This document shows positions 23,303-36,041 of a stretch of DNA of 64,000 nucleotides, one piece after another (position 1 is the stretch's first letter; each line of letters opens with the position of its first letter). The notes beneath the pieces are model-generated. The model was not told the origin of the DNA and made no database searches. It was given only the letters and a program-made list of their open reading frames with translations. Origin of the DNA: Phallus indusiatus (Eukaryota; Basidiomycota; Agaricomycetes; Phallales; Phallaceae); assembly GCA_027605045.1 (NCBI GenBank), contig JAQFWX010000029.1:248001-312000 (forward strand), written 5' to 3'. Position numbers and translations under genes: made by a program.

Positions 23303-24953
23303 ATGAACAGCACAAACCTCAACGTGACCACTGCGACAGTCGACTTTATTCGGGAGGCCATCTTCTAGTATGTGTTCGTTTTCTTCCGTTGTTCAATATT
23401 AGACCTTCAATCTCAGCCAGGTTTACGATTTCACATTGCTTAGTTCTTCAAGTAAGCTATTCAAAATTCACAAAGATGGCAACTCCGTCCAAACATAATA
23501 TACATACATATCAGCGCTTCTTTTCTATAGCATTTTATTGAAACTCTCCCAAGAGATAGAAGTCATATGGTTGAATTTGAACTTTTTCAGTCTTCCCGCA
23601 TTTCTCTACGTGTTTACAAGATATCCTACATTCATTTATCAAATACTTGTTTTCTCGACGTACACTAGGGTCATAGTGAGTCAGATTGTGCTACCATTTG
23701 AATGTCTAATCTTTCAAAGTCAACAAAGTGAGATATTTATTATTCAGCTCGTGATATTCCATGAGTATCTGAACGGGCTTAACCGAAGAACTTGCGACGC
23801 GTTTTACAATACAACGAACACTATGGGCATTTTGTCGTATGTTGGCGTCCAAGGTGTTTATTTTTTCATATAGTTCAAAGATATTGATACAATAAATTCA
23901 GGTTTATTGGTTGCCCGAGCATATTCCTTGTGTCGAGGCAGCAGAATCTTGAGCAGAATTTTGACTTTTGGCTTTTTTTCGGTTTTGGTCTTGAATGTGT
24001 TTGGTAATAAGAATATTGAATCATTGTATGACGGCATTTTTCTCATTTTTTAAACAGAAATAATAGCATTTCCCGGATGTCAGACCAGGTTTGTTATTAG
24101 TCAACACCCATCATTCTTCTGCAATTCATTTATACCCAATTTTACGCTAATGTCTAGTATCAAAAGTACGTTAACTATTTGTGTTTATTTGAATTTGGCT
24201 TATTTTAGAGTGAATACATTGCAGATGAACTGATTATTATCCAATTGCTTATCAATATCTTGACCATTTTCACAGATGTTCTCATATTGAGCATTTGTAT
24301 TCAAAAGATTTGGGGAATATGGAGGCTGAGGCGTGAAACTGGACTTAGGTGCTTTAACGGCCTTATTTTTATATTTTTCGCACAAAGTGAGTTATCTTTA
24401 TTTTAAAATAGCAGTAATCTAATTTACTTTAGCAATATTCAGGTAAGCGTTTTATTTCTGTCCAGGTCAATCTGTCATGTCGTCTTCAAGCTGTGTCGTT
24501 GTTTTCGCGGAGATGGTCGTGTCACAAGTAAGCTGTCTCATGATGCTAGAACGCCAATTCCTATTCATCTATTATTGTCTAGATCACCTATAATGTCAGT
24601 ATGGCCACCTCCGTATCACATGGGCCTCCTCTAATTCGAACTAATTAGTCCAATTTTGCTTACAACTCCATACAAATTCTATCCATCTTCCAAACCGCGT
24701 GAGGTCCTTTCTATCCCACATCTTTATTTGTTCTATTGACTTCATCCCAAGCTTGCAGGCTATTTTAGTGGCTGACTCCACACTATATCTTCGATGTCAT
24801 AACTCCAAGAGAATTGAAGATAGCAGTATATCTTTACCGAGCTTGCAAATTCAGACTGTCCTTCAACACGTCCACCGATCCTTTATCGTGGAGCTTGCCA
24901 CCCCAGAAGATACAAGTGTAGATGATAGCAGTAGTGACAACGATGGGAATTAG
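23303..24953 (+). CDS. Probable DUF6533-type multi-pass membrane protein, exon structure unresolved
   Basis: Several coding segments in order match the layout of the agaricomycete DUF6533 family. The start MNSTNLNVTTATVDFIREAIFY is at 23303-23368. A segment LSQEIEVIWLNLNFFSLPAF follows at about 23540, with hydrophobic helices through 23860. Then comes LLVARAYSLCRGSRILSRI (about 23903), and further helices near 24220-24390 (ELIIIQLLINILTIFTDVLI). A polar tail ends in SSSDNDGN at 24953. GT-AG introns are plausible between most segments, for example one ending TTCAG at about 23901. I could not join the first two segments cleanly, so the gene may be frameshifted. Family members have unknown function. 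Exon limits other than the start and final stop are approximate. Confidence 0.45.
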
Positions 24954-26360
24954 TAAAAATGATTACAAGTGGTGCTCGGTTTAATGTATCGCGCGTAACA
25001 CTCTCGTGACCTCAGTGACCTCGGTCTATCATGGCTATGACTTTATCTGTCATCAAAGTGGCAAAATCTCCAACGTTTAAACACTACTAGACCAGACCAA
25101 GCTTTTCAAACATGGATCGGACAATCATCTTGTTGACGCGTGGCCGACAGTGACGGCCCGAGAACATAACAGTTCGACCAATGAAGGAATTGATCGACTC
25201 GTCACTCGATTCGAGTCAATTAAATCCATATCATTCTCTGAAAGTCATCAGTGAAAACATTTTAATTCAAGCCGGAATAATGAAGGGAGTGCGCCAAGGG
25301 AAGGAGAAATCAGTCCTCATACTCAGTGTTTTATGGCTATACGAGGGAAGAATTGTTGTGAATAGCGTTTTTGGGCCTTAGACTGCATTTTATGAGCGAT
25401 ATACGCTTGAGGTTTTTCAGGGTTTGTCCAAGCATAATGGAGGGGAAAAATCACAGTCGCCTCGTGCGCATATATTTAGGCTTGCCGTGTCTCCAGCATA
25501 TATAATACCAATCATCATCGGACTCACTTCCGATGAAGCGATTATGAAGATCATGTGATGTGTCTGTGATATGATATACCGTATACATTTATTTTCGTAG
25601 CAGTCTAACTTTACATAGGAAATGAATTCAGCGACGGACACCGATAAGCTCAAAGTGGTATTACGTACCGTTCTGAGTTTCCAAAGTCTCAGCCGGAACT
25701 TGAGAAAATTCCGTCCCCACTCCGCTGATGGCTATGGTCAGTTTTAATCTTCTTGGAAGTTTCTAAACTTTCTAAGAATCCGATCAAAGTGCATCCGAAT
25801 CGGATTTGTGATCGAAAACACCGACTCCGATTTAGAGGTGAGGTCTTGAGGTTGGAATGACTCTCAAAGTGGATGATACTTAATGCTGCACAACACTGGA
25901 ACTTTGTCCTTAAACGTTTAAATGTCTGTTAGTTTGCGCTTATTCTCTATACATTTTGTGTAGTGCCTTTAATTCGCACGGTTGCTAGCCAAGCTTTCCG
26001 AGGAAGTCTGGCATTCCCTATCCCAGGCTTGTCTTCGATCTATTTCAGTATTCTTCTTGGAGATGGCAGCTTAGGTCATCGACGGCAGATATGTATTTCC
26101 CGTCAAAGAAGATGCATTTTTTCAGAACTAGCATCAGACAGCATGTTCCCAATAACTTTACTGCCCTCTCGGACTGAGCGGGATTGAGCGTCGAGGTTTT
26201 TTGTTAGACAGTGGGTTTCGGAAGAATGTGTTGGATAGTACGCCAGGCGTCATTCAAACTACTTTGCGAGAGACAAAACGATTTCATATGTATTCACAAT
26301 TCATGTCAGATAGTTTATGGTCAGATACAATTCGACTTTACAAATTGTTTGTATTAATTT
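24954..26360. other. Intergenic
   Basis: About 1.4 kb with no supported gene. Frames at 25181-25381, 25417-25653 and 25963-26187 are short, unconnected by splice sites I trust, and lack domains. Confidence 0.5.
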
Positions 26361-26786
26361 CTACTGAGTATGAAAGGTAGTATCGCATATAGTGGTGAAA
26401 GAAAGAAACGTGGTGTTAAAATTCTGACAAGCAGACGGCTCATTGGGCTGCAGCAACATCCCACTTTCAGCTTTATCATTGGAGGAAAGAGAAGACGGAG
26501 CATAGTATTCAACTCCCGGGCCCGCATTTGTAGATTGACCGCAGGGAGCATTGTTAATGGCCAAAAGACAGACATTTGAAATGAAATCAAACGATTCAAA
26601 ATTGATGCTCGAGTCACTGACAGTCCAGTCGACGCATCTATTCCCGGCGGGAGCGGGGTTTAGGATAAACGTGAATATCGCTGGGCTGTTAGGATCGCAG
26701 TCCGTGGATTGGTAGAATGTGACGTTTACGAAGCCTCCGGCTGCGGCTGCTGCAGCGGTGAGAGATGGGAGGGAGAATAGATGCAT
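26361..26786 (-). CDS. Small secreted six-cysteine protein (SSP-2)
   Basis: A 141-residue protein with a short signal-like N-terminus (MHLFSLPSLTAAAAAAGG) and six cysteines at 30, 51, 73, 82, 120 and 134. It carries the SSP pattern: FVNVTFYQSTDC, DPNSPAI, NPAPAG and CVDW. Relative to SSP-1 it has a longer loop between the fourth and fifth cysteines. The start codon is supported by a likely 5' UTR intron (GTAAGT at about 26935 down to CCCGCAG at 26790) that ends four bases before the ATG. The frame is open further upstream through that intron but would give no signal peptide. Function unknown; a secreted, disulfide-bonded protein is inferred. No gene lies within 1.4 kb on either side. Confidence 0.8.
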   Translation of the reverse strand: MHLFSLPSLTAAAAAAGGFVNVTFYQSTDCDPNSPAIFTFILNPAPAGNRCVDWTVSDSSINFESFDFISNVCLLAINNAPCGQSTNAGPGVEYYAPSSLSSNDKAESGMLLQPNEPSACQNFNTTFLSFTTICDTTFHTQ

Positions 26787-26959
26787 TATCCTGCGGGAGG
26801 AGTCAAAGTCAAAACATACAAAACGTGAAACTGACGAAATGACGGACGGTATATGCGCAATGAAAATCGACCCTAACCCGGAGTGCGTCAATAACGGCAG
26901 ACCAGAAAAAATTTAATGCATTAAGAACTTACCAGAGGCTGTTGAACAGTGAAGGAAAT

Positions 26960-29131
26960 CGATGAAGATTTGATACAACTCTCAGTTTTTTCAAAGACTA
27001 TTTATAAGAAATATGTGCTGGAGGATTTTTCGACGGAATATCGGTTGGACTACATTGCACAAACGTGATACTTGCGAAAGGCGGAAGAAGTCCTAAAAAT
27101 CACACGCTACTAATACAATCCAAGCCCCACCGAGCACCGGACGCGGAATAAGTTTTCTTTTGATTTTGATTCTGATTCTTGAATTGAAGAATCGCCAGGA
27201 AGTCACCACCGTGAGTGAAATATAAACCCTGAGATAATCAGGCAAGACGGACGAGGGAGGACGCGTAGGACGATATATAATTATCCAGTACAGTTGAACC
27301 TCGAAAAGAGCGGGTTTAAGGGAAAGAAAGTGACTTGGTGTTGTACACCAGCATCAAGACATGATAATATCAAGACCGAGACTGTTGCAGTGTCCGGCAG
27401 ATACGTAGGTTTGATGGTCTGACGTTAGGTTTGATGCTGGCCGGGTTCTTCTCGTTGTCGGGCAATTCAGCACTAGTCGAGACTGGATTTTCATTCGTGG
27501 GGCTGAAGTCACCAGACATTTCCAGTTACATAAGTGTCAGAGCTAAAGATAAACATCACCCTGACTTCTAAAAACATCAAGGATACATGATAGTCATATC
27601 CATCCACGTTTGCAGTTCCGGATAAACAGTCTGCCATGTTCACTTAATTGAAATTGTACATTATCATCGCTTATAAGGCTTTCAAGGTTCAGTAGTGGTA
27701 TATGCGACACGTGTTTTAGCCGTCCATATCAACTCTGGTTTTGCATACTCACTTTCTCAAAAAAAAGGCTTATGAACTCATGTCTTTTTTTTTGTGGGTG
27801 TCTTAGTATTCGGTAAGAACACATAAGATTGTCCCTGAGAGCCATTCCGCTTCTCTCCTAAGATGGACTAGCACTTCACGAATGTTCCCAGTTAATGACA
27901 TAATGTGCACCAGCCCTAGGTTAGTAACATACGGGGATCCAGAAAATCCGGAGGGTGCGTAGACTCCTTAGATTTTTGTTGACGTGAAAGCTTAAGACAG
28001 ACACAAAGAAGGGCGATTCCTAAGAGCAATATTAGCATAGTATTTGAGAATGGAAATTATCTGACCTTCAACTATATATAAAGCTCAATCTGTTCGCGTC
28101 AACACCGGCCCAAACATGTCGATGACAGTGTCTCCATTCGTGGATAAGAAATCCTGCGCTGTTCCCCCAATCGGCGGCACGTATGGATCATGCAAACATT
28201 TCGGGAGAGCGTTACTAAATTGAAGCCAGGCTTATTTCATGAATGAGCAATTCATTGGATCTATTACGGGGAAACAAAACAAGAGCAAGCTGAATATACC
28301 TGGTCGACGATTATGACCCTATCTTGCTATGCCGTCCCAGAACCAGGCTGTGTTTGTTGAAACCCTATGATCTATGTGAAGGAGCGTGACTGCAAGATAC
28401 GTTTCTTTTATCGCTCACTGATTATTCAACAAGGTCCATAACTATGACCAGTGATGAAAAATTATAAATATTGATTGGACCCATCGTTGTCGTTGAGAGT
28501 AGGGAAGTAAATTTTACACCGCCTTCGACAACTCAGTTCTGTGCAATCATTGTATGCAGCATTGTTCGATGAAGTGACTTTGCTAAATGAATCATGATCG
28601 ATATGTTCCAGAATAACGGGGCGTGCCTATCATTTCCTATCAGTGCGATAACTTGCTCAGCCAATCAAATTCGGAGCTGAAAGCAACAGGGCTGGGTCGA
28701 GATTAAGGCTTGAATTTGAGAGAGCTCTTGGCACGTGTGAAGAACTAAGAAGAATCACATATGTAGCGCGGAAGCTAAGCGAGCCTCGGTCCCTGTCGAA
28801 GCGTATAAAAGTGAGACTATTGGTGGGTTTGATATCGGGCCAGACATATGAATGGGGAGCCGAGTCATGACCTGTCATTTTTTTTGGCGGAGCGATTAGT
28901 TGTAAAAACAACTCACAGACGGAGTCATGACCTGTCATGCACGCCATGACTCACCAAAAGTTTTGCTCTCCCTGCCAAAGCTAAATATAGCATGTGAGAA
29001 GCTCAGGCTTAGATATTATAGGCGGACTCGGGTCCGTTCATCTTGGTGACTTGTTAGAGATGTAAGATGTCCTTGCAGTACTTTAAAAGTCTGCGAGCAG
29101 ATTTCTTTATCATCCTTCCCACGAACGCAAA
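26960..29131. other. Gene-poor stretch
   Basis: About 2.2 kb between SSP-2 and the dehydrogenase. It contains no supported coding region. A direct repeat GAGTCATGACCTGTCAT occurs at about 28862 and 28922, 60 nt apart. A TATA-like motif (CTATATATAAAG, about 28073) has no clear gene behind it. Confidence 0.45.
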
Positions 29132-30113
29132 ATGAGTTATTTTTCAATCATAGGAGCCGTATATGTCTTTTACTTACTTTATCGCTTCGTCTCTTTCATA
29201 TTTCTTTACTTCGTTGGCTCTTATTCTCTCGATGAATTTTCGACAGGAGGGTCACCGTACGCCTTGGTAACAGGAAGCGCCGACGGGATTGGCAAAGGAG
29301 TTGCTAAACAGCTTTACAAACGAGGATTCAATCTTATCTTGCATGGCCGAGATGAGAAGAATTTGATCAAAGCAGCCGATGAAATTCGCGCAGCCCGGGG
29401 TGACCAAGAAGGAGGAGAAATCCGAATGTTCATTGCTGATGCCACTAAAGGCGATCATGACTTTCGAAGTCTCGTCGCCCCGTTCAAGGATCTCAATATA
29501 TCGATTCTCTTCAACAACGTCGGAGGAACAGCCGAAACTGCGAAGTCAATTTTTTCTTTGAGGTCATCATAGCAGGCGCTGACAGTTCCGTTTCAGAATC
29601 GATGAATGGCCAATGGAAAAAATCGTCGACACCATCAATATGAATCTCCTGTTTAGCACCGGACTAATCCACGCATTGTTACCCGTATTACGAAACCGAC
29701 GCGGAAAAAGCCTCATAGTCAACGTTGGATCCATTGCTGGCACATTCGGACATCCTCGCCTAGCTCTTTATTGTGCTTGCAAAAGCTTTTCGAGAATGTT
29801 TGCAAATGCTCTTGACATAGACGAGCGACAATTCACGTCAACAAACGTTCAGTATATGTATTTGAACGTTGGGGAAGTTTCGACGAGATCTCTCAGAAAA
29901 CCTGTAACGTTTGTTCGACCCGATCCAGATACATTTGGGAAGGCTGTTGTGGATAGGCTGGGTTGCGGGAGACGGGAGGTTACGCCATACGTTCTGCATG
30001 CCATGCATTGTTGGTTTTTGTCGGCTGTCGGAGAATATTTCGCAGAGCAGATGGTGACAGCAAAAATGAGGAAGCTGGTTGTTGAGGTGGCGGAGTGGAA
30101 AAAGAAACAATAA
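29132..30113 (+). CDS. Membrane-anchored short-chain dehydrogenase/reductase (17-beta-HSD / 3-ketoacyl reductase-like)
   Basis: Two exons (29132-29544 and 29597-30113, 52-nt intron) give 309 codons. An N-terminal helix (about residues 6-29) precedes the Rossmann motif TGSADGIGK (47-55), the NNVGG motif and the catalytic pair: Ser183 in VNVGSIAG and Tyr196-x3-Lys200 in YCACK. The layout of membrane helix followed by SDR domain matches ER-bound very-long-chain 3-oxoacyl-CoA reductases and 17-beta-hydroxysteroid dehydrogenases, which use NADPH; the true substrate cannot be told. An alternative donor at 29563 would keep the frame but leave a 34-nt intron, which is too short to favour. No neighbouring gene suggests a pathway. 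Confidence 0.88.
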
Positions 30114-30604
30114 AATGGGAAGCGGGTGTAGTAGTAGATACTGTGTTGTTAGAGCGAGAACAAGATATGCTAATCAATTAGAACGAAGTCAGACATACAA
30201 TCATTGTCAATCGTGTAGCCTCAACGTGTAGCAATAAGCAATGTCAGATGTTATAAATCCGTTTCCTTGAACGCCTAATATTTTCGCAGTGAGGAATCAA
30301 GTTGGAACTGGAGGAGACAAGTCACGTCACGTGTCACGCGTCACGATTGATGTCACACCGGGAAAGGCGGCCAATGGACTTTTTTCCTTCTACGTTTTAT
30401 CTTTTGCTGATGACCAAAGTTTCAAGCTAAACTCTCAAAGGCTTCGCTCATACATGCCGCCGATGAGCAGTAAAACTGGCTATTAGACTGTTCGCGATGC
30501 AAAGAAATGTGGAATCTTTAGAAATGATAAGGCGTTTGATTCGTTATCGGTATATACAAAATTTACGTATGTATGGTTTACAATGCGCGCAAATGGAGCT
30601 GAAA
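30114..30604. other. Intergenic
   Basis: About 490 nt between the 3' ends of two convergent genes. Nothing is supported except ordinary AT-rich sequence. Confidence 0.5.
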
Positions 30605-33546
30605 TTATAAAATGAACCATGCGTTATCGTCTTCAATATTCTGTAAGCAAACAGAAACAAAATCATCATCGTCAATATTCTCAGTGGGAACATCGTTCAC
30701 GGATCCGCGAAGTGAGCGTCGTTTTTTAGCTACGCTTTCGGAGTTGGCCGATATGGAATTTGACCGAGTCCGTTTCGTTGTTTTTCGAGATTGTCTAGAT
30801 TGACTGGATCCACTTACTTGCGATCGCGATCCACTTGGGGTCAATAAACTCCCGAGTCGAGTCCCTCCACCTAACTTCCCTCTCGACATGCCAGAGGATC
30901 CGGAAGAGCTTTTGGAAAACGGAGGTTTAGGTCCTTGAATTGGAATCGGTGTTTCGTCTTTCGACATTCGTACTATTTCCTTGAGTAAAAGCCGTTTGAA
31001 CGCCTCGTGAGAATGCCAAAAGGGCATATCTGGAAACCGTGACCAGGACGTGCAGATGTAACTCCCCATGTCGAACAGCATCTTTGCTAGAGATTCAAAG
31101 GCGGGATGCAATGATAACTTCCATTCCGCCTCTGAACACAGAATGAGCCTTATCACAGGACGACACCAGTGATCCGGAATAATCCGAGAGTGAATATTCT
31201 CTAATACTTCCTTTTGAAAGTTATTGTTTTCGTCTGGATACGGCTCCGCTCCTGTAGGCCATGCTTTCGCAAGAAACCATAACATTATCCAGTACATGGA
31301 TTTAAGGATCTCAACGGGTATGGCACTCGGATACGGGTACCCTATCCGCGGGTATTGACAGTCACAGATCTCATACCATACCCGAACGGATATTTTAAGC
31401 GCCGGGTACCCTTATGCGGGTACCTGTGCGGGTACGGGTATTACCCGCGGGTTTGGCTTAGTTTACTATATAATTATTGTGTATATACAAACAGGTACCC
31501 TTAAAATTGCACATTTTCAGAGTCATACCCTTACGGGTAAATAAGCGCCGGGTACCTGTACCCACGGGTAGCAATATCCACGGGTGGGGGTATGGGTATC
31601 CGAGGGTATTACCCGCAATACCCATTACCCGTTGAGACCCTTACATGGATTCCATGTCATGGTGGGGCTGATGTGAGGGAGCAAGGTTATCAGCAGCAAA
31701 GGGATCGACCTCCCTGGCACCCCGAGAAAGGACCGACGTCAAAAGTGCATTATATTCTTCATATCTTTCCAGCTTATAAACTCTGGTATACTTGTCGAGA
31801 GTTTCTGTTTCGAGAGAATATTGAGGAAGGGAGATGGAGTGACTTGAATGACTTGCAATACGCAAAAATTTGTAACCGTCTCTTTGATATGCAAGCTCAC
31901 AGGCCATGAACATTGGCGTTCCCTACGAAAATGTATTAGCTTCAATCTGGTTGACAGAATAATGTACGCACTGTTCTTCTGGTCCCTTCACCAGGTTCCT
32001 TATCGTCTTGTATAAGAGCCGCGTTATCGAAGTCCGTTAGTACACAAAGAGGCTGTGGTTCCGGCTCTTCCCTGTACGTATGAAATCAATCATGAGAAAT
32101 AGATAAAGAAAAATAACGAAAACATACAAAATCTCTTTGATATTCGGGTGCCTCAAGACATTATTGTTCCCGATATAATGCTGAGGTTTGCACAGGACAT
32201 TATACCAGCTGACATCCCGGTGCAGAACACCTCGTTCGGCTACTTTCTCGTGAGCTGAAAAAATGACATAAGCAGCAGAAGAATGAAGTAATTAAGATGA
32301 GACGCGTACCTTCTATTGCATCATACATGACCTTCAAAAATTCGAGAACGCTCTTACACGCACTCAACCTAAGACCGGTGCTTCCCATTATGAGCCGATG
32401 TTTCGTCCGATTTTTGGTAATCAAGTTAAAGGTTCCCTCAGAGATTGGCCGAACTACTCCAGGAACGAATCCGTTCTCGTGAATGCGCTGAAGAAGATTG
32501 CTTTCTTTGTATCGCCTTGAATTATCTCTCCACATATCCTTCACAACCCGAATAGCCGACTCCGTTTTGATCTTGTCTGTATCCTTGACTGACCCAACAG
32601 CTATCCAAGTTCTTCTTCCAAGCCCCTTCCGTTCAAAAATCGGTCGTATCTTGTATTCTTCTCCTTTGAAACAGATTCCCCATGTCGCAGAACTGTAACT
32701 CCCTCTCCAAGTAATGTCGTGCAATTGAATAGACGTGTCCCGTTGAACGTTTTCGGAATATATCCGATGCAATGAATAAATGTAGTGAACAAGCGTCGTC
32801 AGACCATCCTTCCATGGAAATACGATTGATGTTTTCTGTGTGCAGGCATCCACATAGTAGAAACGATAGCCGAGCTGGTTACAAGATAGGCCGAGAACAC
32901 TTTTTTTATCAGGCCGATGTTGCAAGAGTATCTCTAGGTAATCAATAGTCTGTTTATGATCCCAATCCTTCTCTGGTTTGACCTCAATTATAGACTCCAA
33001 AAGCGCCCACGGGCAACGCAAACAGCGGTCAGGGGAATCGTCATTGGCTGGCTCCGTCCTTTGCAGAAACCTATTGCAGACTGTCAGAGGTGGGAGAACA
33101 AGAATATCAGGTGCGATATGACGAGTTTGCTGTTTATTCTTTGATGAAGGTCCCTGAGTGTAAGAACACAAAAAGTGAAGTGGCGGTGTTGATGGAAACG
33201 ACGAAGAATGTCCGGTGGCGTGGACAAGTTGAGCAATCTTATTGAAAATTTGAATAAGTTCGCTATACGTATTTTTCTCTCCATGAGCAGAAGAAACAGC
33301 CTTGATTGATTGCGCAATAGAGTCGTCTTCCACGCTTGGAACGATGTCGAGAGGGATGAAGAAGTTCTCAACGAATTGTAGATCAACTTCCGGGTTATCT
33401 ATGAGTTGTCTTTCCTTCGTTGCTGAGAGCCTTGGACCTGAGCGTGAATTGGTTTTAAAAGGTGTGCTAGTAGAATTAGAGAATTGTGTGTTTGAAGACA
33501 TGCCTTCAGAAGATGAGCCTTGGGATTGGTAACTTCCATCACTCAT
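30605..33546 (-). pseudogene. FunK1-type fungal protein kinase gene, interrupted by a 341-bp MITE
   Basis: Exons 33546-32310, 32254-32128, 32071-31972 and 31922-30605 are read on the minus strand. The kinase signature is clear: LHRDVSWYNVL near residue 424, LTDFDNA near 468 and TPMFMACELA as the activation-segment end, the hallmarks of the FunK1 family expanded in mushrooms. The role is presumably protein phosphorylation; targets are unknown. The last exon contains an insertion at 31303-31643. Leaving it out with one copy of its 8-bp target duplication keeps one frame of 810 codons. With it, the reading hits TAA at the first codon of the insertion, after codon 581, which removes the last kinase helices and a Ser/Arg-rich tail. 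No other lesion is visible, so the hit appears recent. Confidence 0.88.
31303..31643. mobile_element. 341-bp hAT-type MITE, copy A (in FunK1 exon)
   Basis: Ends TAAGGATCTCAACGGGTA and, inverted, TAAGGGTCTCAACGGGTA. Flanked by an exact 8-bp duplication CATGGATT at 31295-31302 and 31644-31651. The interior is full of CGGGTA/TACCCG words. It shows no difference by eye from copies B and C. Confidence 0.96.
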
Positions 33547-35316
33547 ATTTATATAAACAGACTGGACAACAGTACTGAGGCCAGCTTCGTTTCACACTTT
33601 GGACTAGGGACAAAGTCGAGGTGGTGGATGTGGATTGTGAGCATGCTTCGTGACATGACGCGACACGGCACGCGGTGCGCCGGTGTCCAAAGCCCGAGCC
33701 GAGGCCTAACACGCGTTGAGCCGAGGTCATGTGACTAGTCCTGCTTTGGTCCTGCTTTTGGATTTTTTAAAGTCGAACTTGAACATCAGAGTCTGGACCT
33801 TGGTTTTCTCTCTCACCTTTCACAAAATCAAAGCTTGAATCTGATACATACTTGATTCTACTTCGACCGCCAGAACCTGGACCACATTGGACATTTTTGC
33901 TCAGGTAAAAAGTCTGTGTTTGTATCTATCGAAACGAAACGAAGTCAGCTTCAGCGCCAGGCTATGTAGCATGCGCATAGGAGTCTACCGGTACCCTTCA
34001 GTGATGTCCATGAGCTGGACCATAGAATCAGTTGGTAACATTCACATTGCGCAAAGCTCGGTGTCGTGGAGTCCACATCGGATATTTTACTTTGATCTTG
34101 AATAATGATTTCCCGCAAATGATGTTGAAGATGATCTATATCGCTATTTTGCGTGTCATTGGGGTGGTTGGGAAATAAGCTATTGTTAGGATAAGAAAAA
34201 AATCGAATTACCAGGATGGCTTGCAGATTGTCAGCTGATCTTTTTTCTCTACCTCTAGATCCTCAAAAACTTTCTACCTACCCGTCACGCCAAGGAATGA
34301 GGGGAGCTATACCGGTCTTGGAAATTGGATGATTGGGAATTGAGTCTTTTAGATTTGAATTCCGGTCTGGTTCTCCAATCATATCTCTCGAAGGGGGTGT
34401 AACAACAATCAAGGAGATTTGTCCAGATTTGTGCATCTTCATAAGTGATTTATTAAAATAACCAATTCTGAAGATGAAGCCAGAGCCTAATCTTATTCTG
34501 CTGTATCGTTGTCGCCTCTTTATTACATAAATTGAGATCACGTTTCGTTAATCGCATAATTTATACATAACTCAAAAAACAGCTCTAAGTGTAAAGGCCA
34601 TTCACATAACTGCGTCGTAGTCTAAGATGTATTAGCTACTTTCATTGCTGAACTTGAGGGGGGCCTCCAGATCAACAGGGTGATCATCAAAACAGGCCAG
34701 TTTAATGCTAGCAGAGCGCGCGCATCTACTCACACGATCTCTTCGGTGATATTGAAAATTTGACCCGAATGCATGATATCATTCCATTTTCGATAGCTTT
34801 ACATAAGATCAAAAGAAATTGACGACATGACTGTGAGTTTTGTACAATATTTCATAGAAAGAAACCCAGTTCCGCTAGGATGGCATGTGTATTATCTGCT
34901 GTATGAAACCGCCGACGTGCATGATATTACTAGCATAATAGAAAAAAATTAGTCCACCATATGAAATATAGATGTGCATCAAAAACAATATCCAATTGAT
35001 GAGGTGATAAACCCGAACCTACTATGCCTTGACGCGTGCACTGGTCGTCGAGCGGTTGATAGTTGAGGAACATTAAAGTACAGAATTCGGAAGAACACGA
35101 GTGAAGCAGTTGTACAAGACGATACACAGTGGATAGAAAGACGTACGTACTGTGATACCTGTCGATTTTCCTGGCCAGAAAAAAAGGCCGAAAGAGCCAG
35201 AAATATTAGGAATCCGTGTTTAGACCCGTTTTACGACAACTCATTTGCTTGATGCCGCAGGAAGCTGGCTATGGGGCCTGAAATCTGGTGATTTTGCGTA
35301 ACTTCAAAAACTTTGA

Positions 35317-35369
35317 CCAATGAATGCAGTCGTGCGCTCACCACCTGAATCTCATGGAGTGTATAAAAA
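35317..35369 (+). promoter_or_regulatory. CCAAT box and TATA box of expansin-like gene A
   Basis: CCAAT at 35317-35321 and TATAAAAA at 35362-35369, about 90 nt before the start codon. The same pair with nearly the same spacing occurs before gene B, which supports both as real promoter elements. Confidence 0.65.
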
Positions 35370-35457
35370 GGCTTACCTTTTATCTCAAAACTCCAGCGAA
35401 CTACTCGTCTAACCTTCTTCAATCGACATCTTGTCCAATCTTTCAACAACAGTCAAC

Positions 35458-36041
35458 ATGTTCTCCCCCAGAGTCGCCTCTTTAGTAGTTGCTTTGTTCT
35501 CTGCCGTGGTCGTTTCAGCCACGCCCATGGTAGTACGCGCAACTGGAGATCACCATGGGGTGTAAGTAAACCGCACTCCCATGATCGTCAACTCTAACCT
35601 GTTTTATCGTTAGTGCTACATTCTTCACTCCTGGTGGAGCACTTGGAGCTTGCGGCTCACCAATTCAGAACTCGGACAATGCAGTTGCCTTGAGTGAGTA
35701 GCTGCTAATCATGAAAGAACCGCGATACGGACAATGTATCTGACGTGCTATGGTTTTTAGGTACCGGCGAATTCAAATCGTCATTATGTGGAAAGACCAT
35801 AACGGTGACTGACACGTCTAATGGCCGCAGTGTCAGCGGTGTTGTTGTCCAGGATCTTTGTGAAGGATGCGAAGCCAGAGATGGTAACAAGAACAACATT
35901 GACCTCACGTCTGGAGTTTTCCAACAACTCGATAGCCTCAGCGTCGGCGTAATCAACGGTGTGTTTTCATGATTGAATATTTGGAAGTGATCTGATATAT
36001 TATTTTTAACAATATCAGTCAACTGGGTATTTGAGGACTAA
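35458..36041 (+). CDS. Small secreted expansin-like / RlpA-type double-psi beta-barrel protein, copy A
   Basis: Four exons (35458-35561, 35614-35693, 35761-35958, 36019-36041) give 134 codons. A signal peptide (MFSPRVASLVVALFSAVVVSA) is followed by ATFFTPGGALGACGSPIQ, an early LCGKTITVTDTSNGRSVSG segment and VVVQDLCEGCEARDG, then IDLTSGVFQQLDSLSVGVIN and a short terminal exon coding VNWVFED. This is the fungal barwin/expansin-like double-psi beta-barrel fold. The DxC-x2-C segment and final W are typical. Members are secreted and are thought to loosen or bind cell-wall polysaccharides; some relatives are annotated as riboflavin-aldehyde-forming enzymes, but activity cannot be read from sequence. 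The 23-nt last exon is easily missed. Paralogous to gene B in tandem. Confidence 0.9.

Noticed and set aside
28857..28943. Direct repeat GAGTCATGACCTGTCAT as a regulatory element
   Set aside because: Two copies only, no gene close enough to connect it with; noted in the intergenic entry but not claimed as functional.
31370..31620. CGGGTA/TACCCG clusters as possible telomere-like or CRISPR-like repeats
   Set aside because: They are bounded by hAT-type inverted ends and 8-bp target duplications, with irregular spacing; they are transposase-site arrays in a MITE.
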